From assembly GCA_003132905.1 (NCBI GenBank), contig PKZC01000395.1:9976-23591 (forward strand): a stretch of 13,616 bases of DNA. Direction: 5' to 3'. Of the stretch, positions 1 through 7,802 are shown piece by piece. The stretch comes from Bryobacterales bacterium. GTDB taxonomy: Bacteria; Acidobacteriota; Terriglobia; Bryobacterales; Bryobacteraceae. Both the position numbers and the translations under genes were made by a program. Within the stretch, counting starts at the first letter, position 1. Each line of letters opens with the position of its first letter. The notes under the pieces were generated by a model. The model had not been told where the DNA came from. It did no database searches and saw only the letters and a program-made list of their open reading frames with translations.

Positions 1-1
1 G

Positions 2-892
2 GAGCGGGATTTCGCAACCCATGCAGCGGGCCGTTGTGTCCGCTTTGCTTGCGCGCCTGAGAATCTGCGATTGGGTAAGGCCCTGGAAGTTTTTCTGCGT
101 CCGGATCGTGTGGTTTTGGGCGTACGAGACCAGACGGCGCGCGGCGCCTTGGAGAGTGTGTATGCCCCTTTCACTGATCGCATTGAGTGGATGTCCGTTG
201 AATCCGCAGAGATGACCAAGCATGCGATCAATGCCTTCCTTGCGACCTCGGTCTGCTTCATTAATGAACTTGCCACGCTGTGTGAAGCCACTGGCGCCGA
301 CGCCCTTGAAGTGGAACGCGGACTAAAGACTGATCAGCGAATCGGTCAGAAGGCCTACTTGCATGCGGGTGGTGCAATCGGGGGCGGCACGCTCGCTCGC
401 GACATCAGTTTCTTGCGGGCATTGGGCCAACAGGCCGCGGCTCCGTTGGCCTTAATTGATGGAGTGCACGCCAGCAACGAGAATCATAAGACTTGGCTGC
501 GGCGAAAGATCTCTGAGGTATTTGGCGAACTGCGCGGACGCACCGTGGCAATCTTGGGACTTACTTACAAGCCCGGCACGAACACGCTTCGCAGGTCCTC
601 GGCTGTCGAAACCGCCGTCTGGCTAAATCGAGAGGGCGCAAAGGTGCGGGCGTTTGATCCGCAAGTTGCACAGTTGCCAAAGGAGTTGCAATCGGTTATG
701 TCGCTCGGTTCAGACATCGCTGACACATTGCGCGATGCCGAGGCACTGGTGGTCATGACTCCGTGGCCCGAGTTCCAGGCGCTTGACCCAGCCCTAGCTC
801 CCCCCGTGGTCTTCGACGCTGCTCGGTTTCTTGAAAGAATACTGAAACCGCGGTCGGGCATTCGATATTACTCAATTGGGAGAGCAGGTTGA
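2..892 (+). CDS. UDP-glucose/GDP-mannose dehydrogenase family protein, 5'-truncated by window edge, catalytic Cys replaced by Thr
   Basis: The reading frame is open from nucleotide 2, so the gene starts left of the window. The TTG near 71 is internal, because the codons before it already read as family sequence (APENLRLGKALEVF). The N-terminal Rossmann domain is outside the window. Present are the central helical domain and the C-terminal domain (ILGLTYKPGT followed by an R-S-S-A segment, and AFDP). Family members oxidise the C6 alcohol of an NDP-sugar to a carboxylate with two NAD+. The general Lys (218-220), Asn (230-232) and Asp (401-403) are kept. The block that normally reads GGSCFPKD reads GGGTLARD here, so the nucleophilic Cys is Thr (389-391). 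A two-electron product or another role is therefore possible. The gene shares a 4-base TTGA with the next one. The family call is firm; substrate and product are unknown. Confidence 0.88.
   Translation, partial: ERDFATHAAGRCVRFACAPENLRLGKALEVFLRPDRVVLGVRDQTARGALESVYAPFTDRIEWMSVESAEMTKHAINAFLATSVCFINELATLCEATGADALEVERGLKTDQRIGQKAYLHAGGAIGGGTLARDISFLRALGQQAAAPLALIDGVHASNENHKTWLRRKISEVFGELRGRTVAILGLTYKPGTNTLRRSSAVETAVWLNREGAKVRAFDPQVAQLPKELQSVMSLGSDIADTLRDAEALVVMTPWPEFQALDPALAPPVVFDAARFLERILKPRSGIRYYSIGRAG
878..884 (+). promoter_or_regulatory. Shine-Dalgarno deciding the TTG start at 889
   Basis: A GGGAGAG run lies inside the 3' end of the upstream dehydrogenase gene. It ends 4 bases before the TTG at 889-891, which overlaps the upstream stop TGA (890-892). 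It supports TTG as the true start of the short-chain dehydrogenase and suggests translational coupling. Confidence 0.55.
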
Positions 893-1767
893 CACTGGAG
901 GGCAAACGCGCGATTGTGACCGGCGCGAGTCACGGATTGGGCAGGGCTATCTCAGAGGCCTTGTTGCGAGAGGGCGCCAGCATCCTGGGTTGTGCTCGCG
1001 AAGCTGAGGATCTCGAGCGGACGTGCGCAAAATTGGCACAAGCCGCGCCAGGCCGCGTCCATGCGAAGGTATGCGACGTGGCAAATAAGAGTGCGGTGGA
1101 CGCGCTGGCACACCACGCCGAATCGATCCTGGGAGGTGTTGACATTCTGGTGGCGAACGCCGGCGTTTATGGGCCCAAAGGCTGTATTGAAGATGTCGAC
1201 TGGGTAGAGTGGGTTCAGGCGATCCAAATCAATCTGATTGGAACGGTCTACTGCTGCCGTGCCTTTCTGCCACTCCTGAAGAAGGCCTCGCTGGGCAAAA
1301 CCTCCCGTAGCAAGGTCCTGATTCTCTCCGGCGGCGGAGCTACCAAACCGCTTCCTTTTCTCAGCGCTTATGCCGCGTCGAAAGCCGGTATTGTGCGTTT
1401 CGGTGAGACGCTGGCTGAGGAAGTGAGACCTTGCCAGGTAGACGTTAACATGATCGCTCCAGGGGCGCTCAATACTCGGCTCTTGGAGGAAGTGCTGGAC
1501 GCCGGCCCGGATAAAGTGGGCAAGGCATTCTACGAATCAGCGCTCAAACAACAGGAGTCCGGTGGAACGCCTCTCGAATTGGGTGCTGACCTCTGCGCGT
1601 TTCTGGCATCTGCAGCGGCCGACGGAGTGACGGGCCGCCTTTTCAGCGCACAGTGGGATCCATGGCGGCGGCTGGGCGAGTTCAGCGATGAGTTGAACGG
1701 AACCGACATCTATACTTTGCGGCGCATCGTACCTGCGGACCGGGGGAAGAATTGGGATTGCCAATAA
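889..1767 (+). CDS. Short-chain dehydrogenase/reductase (classical SDR)
   Basis: This is a 292-residue classical SDR, slightly longer than the usual 250. Visible motifs are the cofactor-binding TGASHGLG (residues 11-18), NAG at 90-92, structural Asn115, catalytic Ser147, and Tyr161-x3-Lys165 (YAASK). The family interconverts alcohols and ketones with NAD(P)H. Here the substrate is probably a sugar or sugar nucleotide, judging from the neighbours. After residue 240 there is an extension rich in Trp and Arg, with a DPWRR segment and a YTLRRI segment, beyond the core fold. The start is TTG at 889, backed by a strong Shine-Dalgarno and the TTGA overlap. A start further in would cut into the first beta strand. 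Acyl-carrier-protein reductase is an alternative reading of the fold, but the locus favours a sugar reductase. Confidence 0.88.
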   Translation: MTLEGKRAIVTGASHGLGRAISEALLREGASILGCAREAEDLERTCAKLAQAAPGRVHAKVCDVANKSAVDALAHHAESILGGVDILVANAGVYGPKGCIEDVDWVEWVQAIQINLIGTVYCCRAFLPLLKKASLGKTSRSKVLILSGGGATKPLPFLSAYAASKAGIVRFGETLAEEVRPCQVDVNMIAPGALNTRLLEEVLDAGPDKVGKAFYESALKQQESGGTPLELGADLCAFLASAAADGVTGRLFSAQWDPWRRLGEFSDELNGTDIYTLRRIVPADRGKNWDCQ

Positions 1768-2744
1768 GGGTGGCGATCATCGGCTGCGGCTTGATCGGCC
1801 GCAAACGTGCCGAGGCACTGTCGGATGCTGTCGTGACGGTTTGTTGCGACATCAATTTGGAGCGCGCACGCTCGTTGGCGGACAAGTACGGCGCCCGCGC
1901 CACCGTGGATTGGGAGAAGGCGGTTTCCAGCCGAGACGTGGACGTTGTTTTCGTCGCTACCACTCACGACGTGTTGCCGGTCGTGGCCGAACAAGCCGTC
2001 GCCGCGGGAAAACACGTACTGCTGGAGAAGCCCGGGGCTCGGCGCGCCATTGAGCTTGAACCGGTCAAAACTGCTGCTGCGCGCAGCGGAGCGCTGGTTC
2101 GAATTGGTTTCAACCATCGTTATCACCGGGCATTCCGAAAAGCGCGTGAGATTTTCGAGAGCGGCGCGCTGGACGATCTCATGTTCGTCCGTGCTAGATA
2201 TGGCCATGGAGGCCGGCTCGGCTACGAACATGAGTGGCGCGCCAATCCTGCGATTTCCGGCGGAGGAGAGGGGATCGACCAAGGCATGCACCTGATCGAT
2301 CTTGCGCGCTGGTTTTGTGGCGACTTCACCCATGTCCAGGGTTATGCCGCGACATATTACTGGAACATGCCGGTCGACGATAATTGTTTCTTTCTGCTGC
2401 GCACGCACCGGGATCAAACCGCCTTTCTACACGCCAGTTGTACGGAGTGGAAGAACACATTCAGTTTCGAGATCTATGGTAAACGCGCTAAGCTCGAGAT
2501 CTCGGGATTGGGCGGGAGCTACGGAATCGAGCGTTTGTGTCACTACCACATGCTCCCCGAGATGGGGCCGCCCGAAACAACAATTTTCGAATACCCAATG
2601 GCTGACGACTCGTGGCGCTGTGAATGGCAATCCTTCGCCGAAGACATTCGTCTCTCGCGCCCCCCACAGCCGGGCATTGAAGACGCCCAGGCAGCGCTGC
2701 GAATTATCGAACAGGTCTGCGAAATGAGAGATCCAGCGAAATGA
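1752..2744 (+). CDS. Gfo/Idh/MocA family NAD(P)-dependent oxidoreductase
   Basis: This 330-residue protein has the Gfo/Idh/MocA layout: an N-terminal Rossmann fold with GCGLIG (residues 11-16), the cofactor-side EKP (92-94), and a C-terminal alpha/beta domain with D176-Q-G-M-H180 matching the family's DxGxH catalytic region. Members oxidise or reduce hydroxyls of sugars, inositols and NDP-sugars. The gene overlaps the SDR gene by 16 bases. The TTG at 1752 was chosen because a GGGGGAAG (1742-1749) sits just upstream. TTG at 1758 or GTG at 1770 are possible but would sit too far from that site or trim the first strand. Together with the SDR and the Cys-less dehydrogenase it makes three redox enzymes in a row, which suggests multi-step remodelling of one sugar. 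The substrate cannot be read from sequence. Confidence 0.88.
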   Translation: MGLPIRVAIIGCGLIGRKRAEALSDAVVTVCCDINLERARSLADKYGARATVDWEKAVSSRDVDVVFVATTHDVLPVVAEQAVAAGKHVLLEKPGARRAIELEPVKTAAARSGALVRIGFNHRYHRAFRKAREIFESGALDDLMFVRARYGHGGRLGYEHEWRANPAISGGGEGIDQGMHLIDLARWFCGDFTHVQGYAATYYWNMPVDDNCFFLLRTHRDQTAFLHASCTEWKNTFSFEIYGKRAKLEISGLGGSYGIERLCHYHMLPEMGPPETTIFEYPMADDSWRCEWQSFAEDIRLSRPPQPGIEDAQAALRIIEQVCEMRDPAK

Positions 2745-3724
2745 TCATTGCTCGCGCGCCACTTCGAATCTCTCTGGGCGGTGGTGGCACCGACCTGCCC
2801 TCCTACTACCGCCAGCATGGCGGATTCCTGATCGCGGCAGCCATCGACAAGTACGTCTATATCACCTTGCACGAAACGTTCGTGGACTATCTGATCGTGA
2901 AATATTCGGAAACAGAGAAGGTGCATGCCATCCAAGAATTGAAGCACCCGCTGATACGGGAAGCACTTAAACTGACGAGCACTATTGTGCCGGGCCTGGA
3001 GATCGCTTCCATGTCCGACATTCCCGCTGGCAGCGGTCTTGGCTCTTCCGGAAGTTTCACCACCGCCTTGCTCTGCGCCCTGTATGCTCTCAAACACGAC
3101 ATTGTTTCCAAGCACGACTTGGCGGAAATGGCCTGCCACATTGAGCTGGACCTCCTCGCTGAACCGATCGGCAAGCAAGACCAGTTTATTGCCTCTTATG
3201 GAGGCATCACCTGTTTCGAGTTCGAGCGGGACGACCATGTAACAGTTGCGCCGCTGCGATTGGACGCCATCACCCGCTACAACCTGGAAGAGAATCTAAT
3301 GCTCTTTTTCACCGGGTACACCAGGAGTGCTTCGGAGATCCTTCGGGACCAAGACACGCGCAGCAAACAAGGCGACCAAGCTATGATTGACAACCTGCAT
3401 TTTGTCAAGCAGCTCGGCTACGATAGCAAAGCGGCGTTAGAGGCGGGTGATTTGCATGCATTCGCCAAGCTAATGGACGTGCATTGGGAGTACAAGAAGA
3501 GGCGGACGGCGGGAATGAGTAGCGGCTGCATTGACGAGTACTATGAACTGGCGAAGAACAATGGATCTCTCGGCGGAAAACTGATTGGCGCCGGGGGCGG
3601 CGGCTTCCTGATGTTCTACACCGAGGAGAAGACACGGCTCAGGAGGGCTATGTACGATGCAGGTTTGCGCGAGGTTCGCTTTCATTTTGATTTCGAAGGT
3701 ACGCGAGTGCTGACTCAATCGTAA
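2741..3724 (+). CDS. GHMP kinase, D-glycero-D-manno-heptose 7-phosphate kinase-like
   Basis: This 327-residue GHMP-superfamily small-molecule kinase has an N-terminal motif with RAPLRISLGGGGTDLP (residues 5-20), the ATP-binding glycine/serine loop PAGSGLGSSG (95-104), a GKQDQF segment with Asp147 as likely catalytic base, and motif 3 GGKLIGAGGGGF (278-289). The opening motif and length resemble HddA-type heptose-7-phosphate kinases, which make the 1,7-bisphosphate for GDP-heptose. Fucokinase-like or other sugar 1-kinases share these motifs. The gene starts at ATG in an ATGA overlap with the oxidoreductase gene and is the last of the left block. The usual partners (isomerase, phosphatase, nucleotidyltransferase) are not in the window and could lie to the left. 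The family call is strong; heptose specificity is an inference. Confidence 0.85.
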   Translation: MIIARAPLRISLGGGGTDLPSYYRQHGGFLIAAAIDKYVYITLHETFVDYLIVKYSETEKVHAIQELKHPLIREALKLTSTIVPGLEIASMSDIPAGSGLGSSGSFTTALLCALYALKHDIVSKHDLAEMACHIELDLLAEPIGKQDQFIASYGGITCFEFERDDHVTVAPLRLDAITRYNLEENLMLFFTGYTRSASEILRDQDTRSKQGDQAMIDNLHFVKQLGYDSKAALEAGDLHAFAKLMDVHWEYKKRRTAGMSSGCIDEYYELAKNNGSLGGKLIGAGGGGFLMFYTEEKTRLRRAMYDAGLREVRFHFDFEGTRVLTQS

Positions 3725-3737
3725 GCCCGCGGGAAAT

Positions 3738-3766
3738 TTGGCAATTTATGTTGGATTACCGATGAT
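3738..3766 (+). promoter_or_regulatory. Candidate sigma70-type promoter for the glycosyltransferase operon
   Basis: TTGGCA (3738-3743, five of six to the -35 consensus) is separated by 17 bases from GATGAT (3761-3766, four of six to the -10 consensus). It lies in the only long plus-strand gap, 177 bases between the GHMP kinase stop and the next ATG, where a second transcript could begin. The match is modest and would leave a leader of roughly 130 bases. Read-through from the left block is the alternative. Confidence 0.3.
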
Positions 3767-3850
3767 CCACTAGTTTCAATTTCAGCGGCGCCAGTAATTT
3801 CACAAGCGCGACGAGCGTCCACCACTGTTTGTTATCTTGAGAGCAATGCG

Positions 3851-3876
3851 CCAGAGGCCGAATAGTGGCGGCCTGG
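3851..3876 (+). other. Leader hairpin before the large fusion gene
   Basis: CCAGAGGCCG (3851-3860) pairs with CGGCCTGG (3869-3876). This gives eight GC-rich pairs with a two-base bulge in the 5' arm and an eight-base loop. It ends 25 bases before the ATG at 3902. There is no following T run, so it is not a typical intrinsic terminator. It could influence translation or mRNA stability, or be chance. Confidence 0.3.
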
Positions 3877-3901
3877 ATCGACAGAGAGTCCCAGCCAGGA
3901 A

Positions 3902-6900
3902 ATGAGCCAAAAACCTTCGTGTTGGTGTGGAAACACCAGCTTAGAGCTGTTTTCCAGCGACTATTTACGCTGCGCGGCCTGTGAGACTTTGGTGGTGGCC
4001 AAAATGCCAGACCCGGAGGACTTGCTCGTACGCGATGACTCCCGCGATTTCTACGGCAGGCGCTATTTTACGCAGGTGGCCGAACAACACGGGCTGCCCC
4101 CCCTTGAGGAGCGTACTCGCACGGATCTTCCGGAACGATGTGTCTTTTGGTTGAAGACCTTTCTCAAGTACAGATTACCTCCGGCCCGTATCCTTGAACT
4201 TGGTAGTGCCCATGGCGGATTCGTTGCACTGCTTCGGTGGGCTGGTTTTGACGCAACAGGACTCGATCTTAGTCCGTGGCTGTCGGACTTCGCACGCGCA
4301 ACCTTCGATGTTCCCGTGCTGGTTGGTCCGGTTGAATCTCAAGACATCGCTGCCGTAAGCCTGGATGCTGTCGTTCTAATGGATGTCCTGGAGCATCTCG
4401 GGAATCCGGAAGCTACCCTCTCTCGCTGCCTGAGCCTTCTCAAGCCCGACGGCATCTTTTTTCTCCAGACGCCCCAGTACCGTGAGGGCAAGTCGCTGCA
4501 GGAAATGGAGCAGGAAAACGATCCGTTTCTGAGTATGCTGAAACCCGATCAGCACTTGTATCTCTTTAGTAAATCGTCTTTGACCCTGCTCTTCCAACGT
4601 CTCGGTGTGGCGTCCGTCAGTTTCGAACCTGCGATTTTCGGGTTCTATGATATGGCGGTAGTAGCCGGACGCAACGATCTAACCAGCTTTTCTGACGACG
4701 AGGTCGCTGCACGCCTGAAGTCGCGTTCCAGTAGTCGTCTGGCTTTGGCTTTGCTGGATCTGGACGCACAGTTGCACGAGATGCGGGCCCGCTATTTTGA
4801 ATGCGAGCAGGATTCTGCGGTTCGTCTTCAAAACAATCTGACTCTAACCAATCTTCTAGCCGAGGCTCAGGCGGACCGCGATGCCCGTATCGGCGAGATC
4901 CAGACCCTGACGAAGTGGCTGACGCTAGCTCAGGCGGACCGTGCTGCGCAAGCGGGAAGGGTGAGGGTCCTCGATAACAGCGGTTGGACTCGTGGCGAGA
5001 GTGCCGAATTGATCGAAGTTCAGCAACAGTTGCAGACCACCATTTCTCAGCTAACCGCACTCGAAAGCGTTTGCGCTGATTTGCGCGCGAGTTTGGCCGA
5101 CATGAGGGGACGTGTGTCTTCCGTCGACGTTCTAGAAAGTACTCGCGCCCGCGACGGGCTCTTGGCCCGCGTTCGCAGTAGCCGCTTGGTCTGGCTAATG
5201 CGGAAGGTCGGGTTGTGGCGATGGCTCGATTCATCGCCGTCATCTCCAGTTCCGGGTTCTGTGGATTCAAATCGTGCCCTCAAGCGGGTGGTGGTAGACT
5301 TAACCCCTGTCTTGGCTGGGGGCCAGAACGGTGGAGCAAAGGTCATGACGATCGAACTCGTCCAAAATCTTGCACGAATCGCTGCCGATTGCGAATTCAT
5401 CCTGCTCACGTCTATTAAGAGCCATGATGAACTTGCGTCTTTAGACTCCTTCAATGTACGGCGGATGTGCGTCGACGAACCACGAACTAGTGTGAAATAC
5501 ACTGGAACTTTGGCAGATCGGCTTCGCCGGTTATTGAAGCGCTTCGTCCCGGCCAATCGTCTTGCGCAGCTGGGCGGCCTTTATCACCTGCTTTCCGGAC
5601 GGATGCTTCCAACCAGCAGTCTGTGTAGAGGCCTGGATGCAGATCTTCTATTCTGTCCTTTCACGGCACCGTTTTTCTTCGATCCAGCAGTCCCCGTGGT
5701 TAGCGTCGTTTATGACCTGCAACATATCTATTACCCGTATTTCTTTGAGCCCGCCGAGGTTGAAGAACGAAGCAGGAATTTCCTGAGAGCATGCGCTGCC
5801 TCAGCAAGGATGGTATGCATTTCCGACTATGTTCGAGGAACTGTGCTGGAAACCGGCGCTATAAGCGATGACCGGGTTAGAACGATCCGTATTCTCCTGC
5901 CACGACGTCTCCCGCCGCCCTCCGCCGAAATATGCGATCGCGTCCTCACCTTACATCACCTTAATCCGCGCCGTTACTTGCTCTATCCGGCCAATTTTTG
6001 GGCTCACAAGAACCATGAATTGCTTTTGACTGCGTTCGGGATGTACCGGGCGTCGAACCCCAGTTCCGATTTGAAGCTCGTGCTTACCGGGTCACCCAGC
6101 CCGAGGCGGGATGCACTGATCGAGGCGACCAACGCAATGGGACTTTCAGGCGCCGTTGTATTCCCGGGTCATTTAGCTGCTGAGGATTTCAGTGCATTGA
6201 TGAACCAATGCAAGGCCTTGATTTTTCCGTCCCTGTTTGAAGGCTTCGGAATGCCCCTAGTGGAAGCCATGGCCGCCGGACGGCCAATCCTCTGCGGCAA
6301 TGGCACCAGTTTGCCCGAGGTTGCGGGCGACGCTGCGTTGTTTTTCAATCCGATGAAACCCGTAGAGATCGTGGAGGCGATCAACAGGATTGAGCAAGAC
6401 TTCGACTTAGAAAGAAACCTCATCGAGAATGGCACACAACGGCTCGCCACCTTGGGGGAGCCCGACGAAATGGCTGCGCGGTACCTCCAGGTGTTTCATG
6501 AAGCAATTAACGAATCCCATAACTCACCTGCGGTCATGTCGGGAGTTTTTGAGGACGGATGGGTGGGAGAGCAGCTAACGGTCGTTTTCAGAGAAAACCA
6601 GGGTCCACGGGATCTGCTCTTGCATCTGGCTGTCCCGCAATGGGTGCCACTACGATCCGTCAGTGTTCGTGTGGCGGTTGACGGTAAACCTTCGGACTCC
6701 TACACCATACGACGCGGTGAATCTGCCGTTATCTGCCGTTCGCTTCCCGCAGGACGCTGCCTGGTGCGACTATTCTGCTCGCCGCTTTTCCGTCCCGCTG
6801 CTTATGGCATGGGAGATGATTCCCGGGCGCTTTCTTGCCAATGCCAAGCGGCCGAGATCGTCTTTGCACAGGGAACAACCTTCCCGCTGAGGGACCGGAC

Positions 6901-6913
6901 CTATGCCACATAA
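3902..6913 (+). CDS. Fusion protein: zinc ribbon, SAM methyltransferase, coiled coil, GT4 glycosyltransferase, C-terminal beta domain
   Basis: This 1003-residue protein has several modules. Residues 7-27 carry C7-x-C9 and C24-x2-C27, a small zinc ribbon. Residues about 75-260 are a class I SAM methyltransferase, with motif I LELGSAHGGF near 98 and DVLEHL near 160. Residues about 290-420 are charged and Gln/Ala-rich, with an imperfect 21-residue repeat, and are probably a coiled-coil spacer. Residues about 462-865 are a GT-B fold GT4 transferase, with the donor-site E780-x7-E788 in FEGFGMPLVE and an SLPEVAGDA segment. Residues about 880-1000 are a predicted beta-rich tail starting at DGWVG. 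No signal peptide or membrane segment is seen, so it is cytoplasmic or membrane-associated. It likely adds a sugar and a methyl group to the same glycan. The start is ATG; the nearest AGGA is only one base away, so initiation is uncertain. It overlaps the next gene by 11 bases. Confidence 0.88.
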   Translation: MSQKPSCWCGNTSLELFSSDYLRCAACETLVVAKMPDPEDLLVRDDSRDFYGRRYFTQVAEQHGLPPLEERTRTDLPERCVFWLKTFLKYRLPPARILELGSAHGGFVALLRWAGFDATGLDLSPWLSDFARATFDVPVLVGPVESQDIAAVSLDAVVLMDVLEHLGNPEATLSRCLSLLKPDGIFFLQTPQYREGKSLQEMEQENDPFLSMLKPDQHLYLFSKSSLTLLFQRLGVASVSFEPAIFGFYDMAVVAGRNDLTSFSDDEVAARLKSRSSSRLALALLDLDAQLHEMRARYFECEQDSAVRLQNNLTLTNLLAEAQADRDARIGEIQTLTKWLTLAQADRAAQAGRVRVLDNSGWTRGESAELIEVQQQLQTTISQLTALESVCADLRASLADMRGRVSSVDVLESTRARDGLLARVRSSRLVWLMRKVGLWRWLDSSPSSPVPGSVDSNRALKRVVVDLTPVLAGGQNGGAKVMTIELVQNLARIAADCEFILLTSIKSHDELASLDSFNVRRMCVDEPRTSVKYTGTLADRLRRLLKRFVPANRLAQLGGLYHLLSGRMLPTSSLCRGLDADLLFCPFTAPFFFDPAVPVVSVVYDLQHIYYPYFFEPAEVEERSRNFLRACAASARMVCISDYVRGTVLETGAISDDRVRTIRILLPRRLPPPSAEICDRVLTLHHLNPRRYLLYPANFWAHKNHELLLTAFGMYRASNPSSDLKLVLTGSPSPRRDALIEATNAMGLSGAVVFPGHLAAEDFSALMNQCKALIFPSLFEGFGMPLVEAMAAGRPILCGNGTSLPEVAGDAALFFNPMKPVEIVEAINRIEQDFDLERNLIENGTQRLATLGEPDEMAARYLQVFHEAINESHNSPAVMSGVFEDGWVGEQLTVVFRENQGPRDLLLHLAVPQWVPLRSVSVRVAVDGKPSDSYTIRRGESAVICRSLPAGRCLVRLFCSPLFRPAAYGMGDDSRALSCQCQAAEIVFAQGTTFPLRDRTYAT
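4865..4941 (+). repeat. Imperfect 63-base direct repeat in the coiled-coil linker
   Basis: The 14-mer GCTCAGGCGGACCG occurs at 4865-4878 and again at 4928-4941, exactly 63 bases (21 codons) apart and in the same frame. It encodes AQADR twice, in a helical segment between the methyltransferase and glycosyltransferase modules. The flanking codons are only partly alike, as expected of an old tandem duplication. Twenty-one residues is three heptads, which fits a coiled coil. Confidence 0.6.
6889..6894 (+). promoter_or_regulatory. Shine-Dalgarno supporting the ATG at 6903
   Basis: GAGGGA ends 8 bases before the ATG of the GT2 gene, inside the last codons of the upstream fusion gene. It supports a start that overlaps the upstream stop (6911-6913) by 11 bases. 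Confidence 0.5.
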
Positions 6914-7802
6914 GGTTTCGGTAGTCACGCCTTCCTATAACCAGGGACGCTTCATACAGCGAACGATCGATAGCGTTCTCTCGCAGCAGTTTTCCGGCAG
7001 CCTGGAATATCTTGTAATGGACGGGGGCAGCCAGGACCAGACGAGAGAGATTCTATCGACTTATGGCACCCAGTTGCAGTGGGTTTCGGAACGCGACGGA
7101 GGACAAGCTGATGCCGTGAATAAAGGATTGACGCGCGCAACGGGAGATATCATCGGATGGTTGAACTCCGATGACGTTTACTACCCTGGTGCGATTGCCG
7201 CCGTTTGCGCAGCCTTCGACAGCCACCCGGAGATAGATGTCATCTACGGCGACGCCAACCATATTGATGAAAACGATCTCGTCATCGAGCCCTATGGTAC
7301 CGAAACGTGGGATTTTAGTCGTTTGTTAGAGGTTTGTTTTATCTGTCAACCAGCCGCATTCTTCCGCAAAGGCGCTGTAGAACGCTTCGGAGGATTGGAT
7401 GCCAACCTTCAACTCTGCATGGACTACGAGTATTGGATCCGGCTGGGAAAATCAGGCGCGGCCTTCCATTGGTTGCGGCAGCCGCTGGCCGGCTCGCGTC
7501 TCCATGGGGAAACCAAGACGCTGTCGGCTCGGGTTCGCGTTCACCGCGAGATTAACAGCATGCTTTCTCGCCATGCGGGGCGTGTTCCCGACCGCTGGTT
7601 ATATAATTATGCCCATGCCGTCGTAGACGGGAAAGGGATTCCAAGGTCCAACCGCAAACTATTTCCATTGCTGGCGTCAGGCGTTTCGCTATATGCAGGG
7701 TTACGTTGGAACGGTTGGGTTTCTAGTGAAATGCAAAAAACGACATTTGGCTGGGTCAGCACCTCGATGCGCGAGTTTTACAAATCTAAGTTTAGTAGAT
7801 GA
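6903..7802 (+). CDS. Family 2 glycosyltransferase (GT-A fold)
   Basis: This 299-residue GT2 enzyme opens with the nucleotide-binding strand VSVVTPSYNQG (residues 5-15). It has D40-G-G-S-x-D45, then N88-S-D-D91 as the metal-binding DXD equivalent, and a DYEYW acceptor/catalytic segment at 174-178. These fit an inverting transferase that adds one sugar to a growing surface glycan at the cytoplasmic face of the membrane. The C-terminal 90 residues carry some hydrophobic and aromatic stretches, but I see no clear transmembrane helix. It begins inside the fusion gene, with a good GAGGGA ribosome site, and ends in an ATGA overlap with the next glycosyltransferase. Donor and acceptor cannot be inferred. 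Confidence 0.92.
   Translation: MPHKVSVVTPSYNQGRFIQRTIDSVLSQQFSGSLEYLVMDGGSQDQTREILSTYGTQLQWVSERDGGQADAVNKGLTRATGDIIGWLNSDDVYYPGAIAAVCAAFDSHPEIDVIYGDANHIDENDLVIEPYGTETWDFSRLLEVCFICQPAAFFRKGAVERFGGLDANLQLCMDYEYWIRLGKSGAAFHWLRQPLAGSRLHGETKTLSARVRVHREINSMLSRHAGRVPDRWLYNYAHAVVDGKGIPRSNRKLFPLLASGVSLYAGLRWNGWVSSEMQKTTFGWVSTSMREFYKSKFSR

Noticed and set aside
71..892. Complete 273-residue gene starting at TTG 71
   Set aside because: The frame is open to the left edge and the codons before 71 encode conserved family sequence, so this is an internal codon of a truncated gene.
1710..2417. Minus-strand open frame of 235 residues
   Set aside because: It lies antisense to the SDR and Gfo/Idh genes, shows no family motif, and the plus-strand frames are unmistakable.
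2543..3238. Minus-strand open frame of 231 residues
   Set aside because: It is antisense to the Gfo/Idh and GHMP kinase genes, with composition typical of a shadow frame.
3726..3733. CCCGCGGG palindrome right after the GHMP kinase stop as a terminator
   Set aside because: It has no loop and no T run, so it cannot form a terminator hairpin.
4617..5270. Minus-strand open frame of 217 residues, very Arg/Pro/Ser-rich
   Set aside because: It is a shadow of the coiled-coil section of the fusion gene; the skewed composition reflects antisense reading of a GC-rich frame.
5282..6500. Recent duplication between the GT4 module of the fusion protein and the free-standing GT4 gene at 7799
   Set aside because: The two share only family-level motifs (FEGFGMP, SLPEV-x-GDA). 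The N-lobes differ too much for a recent copy.
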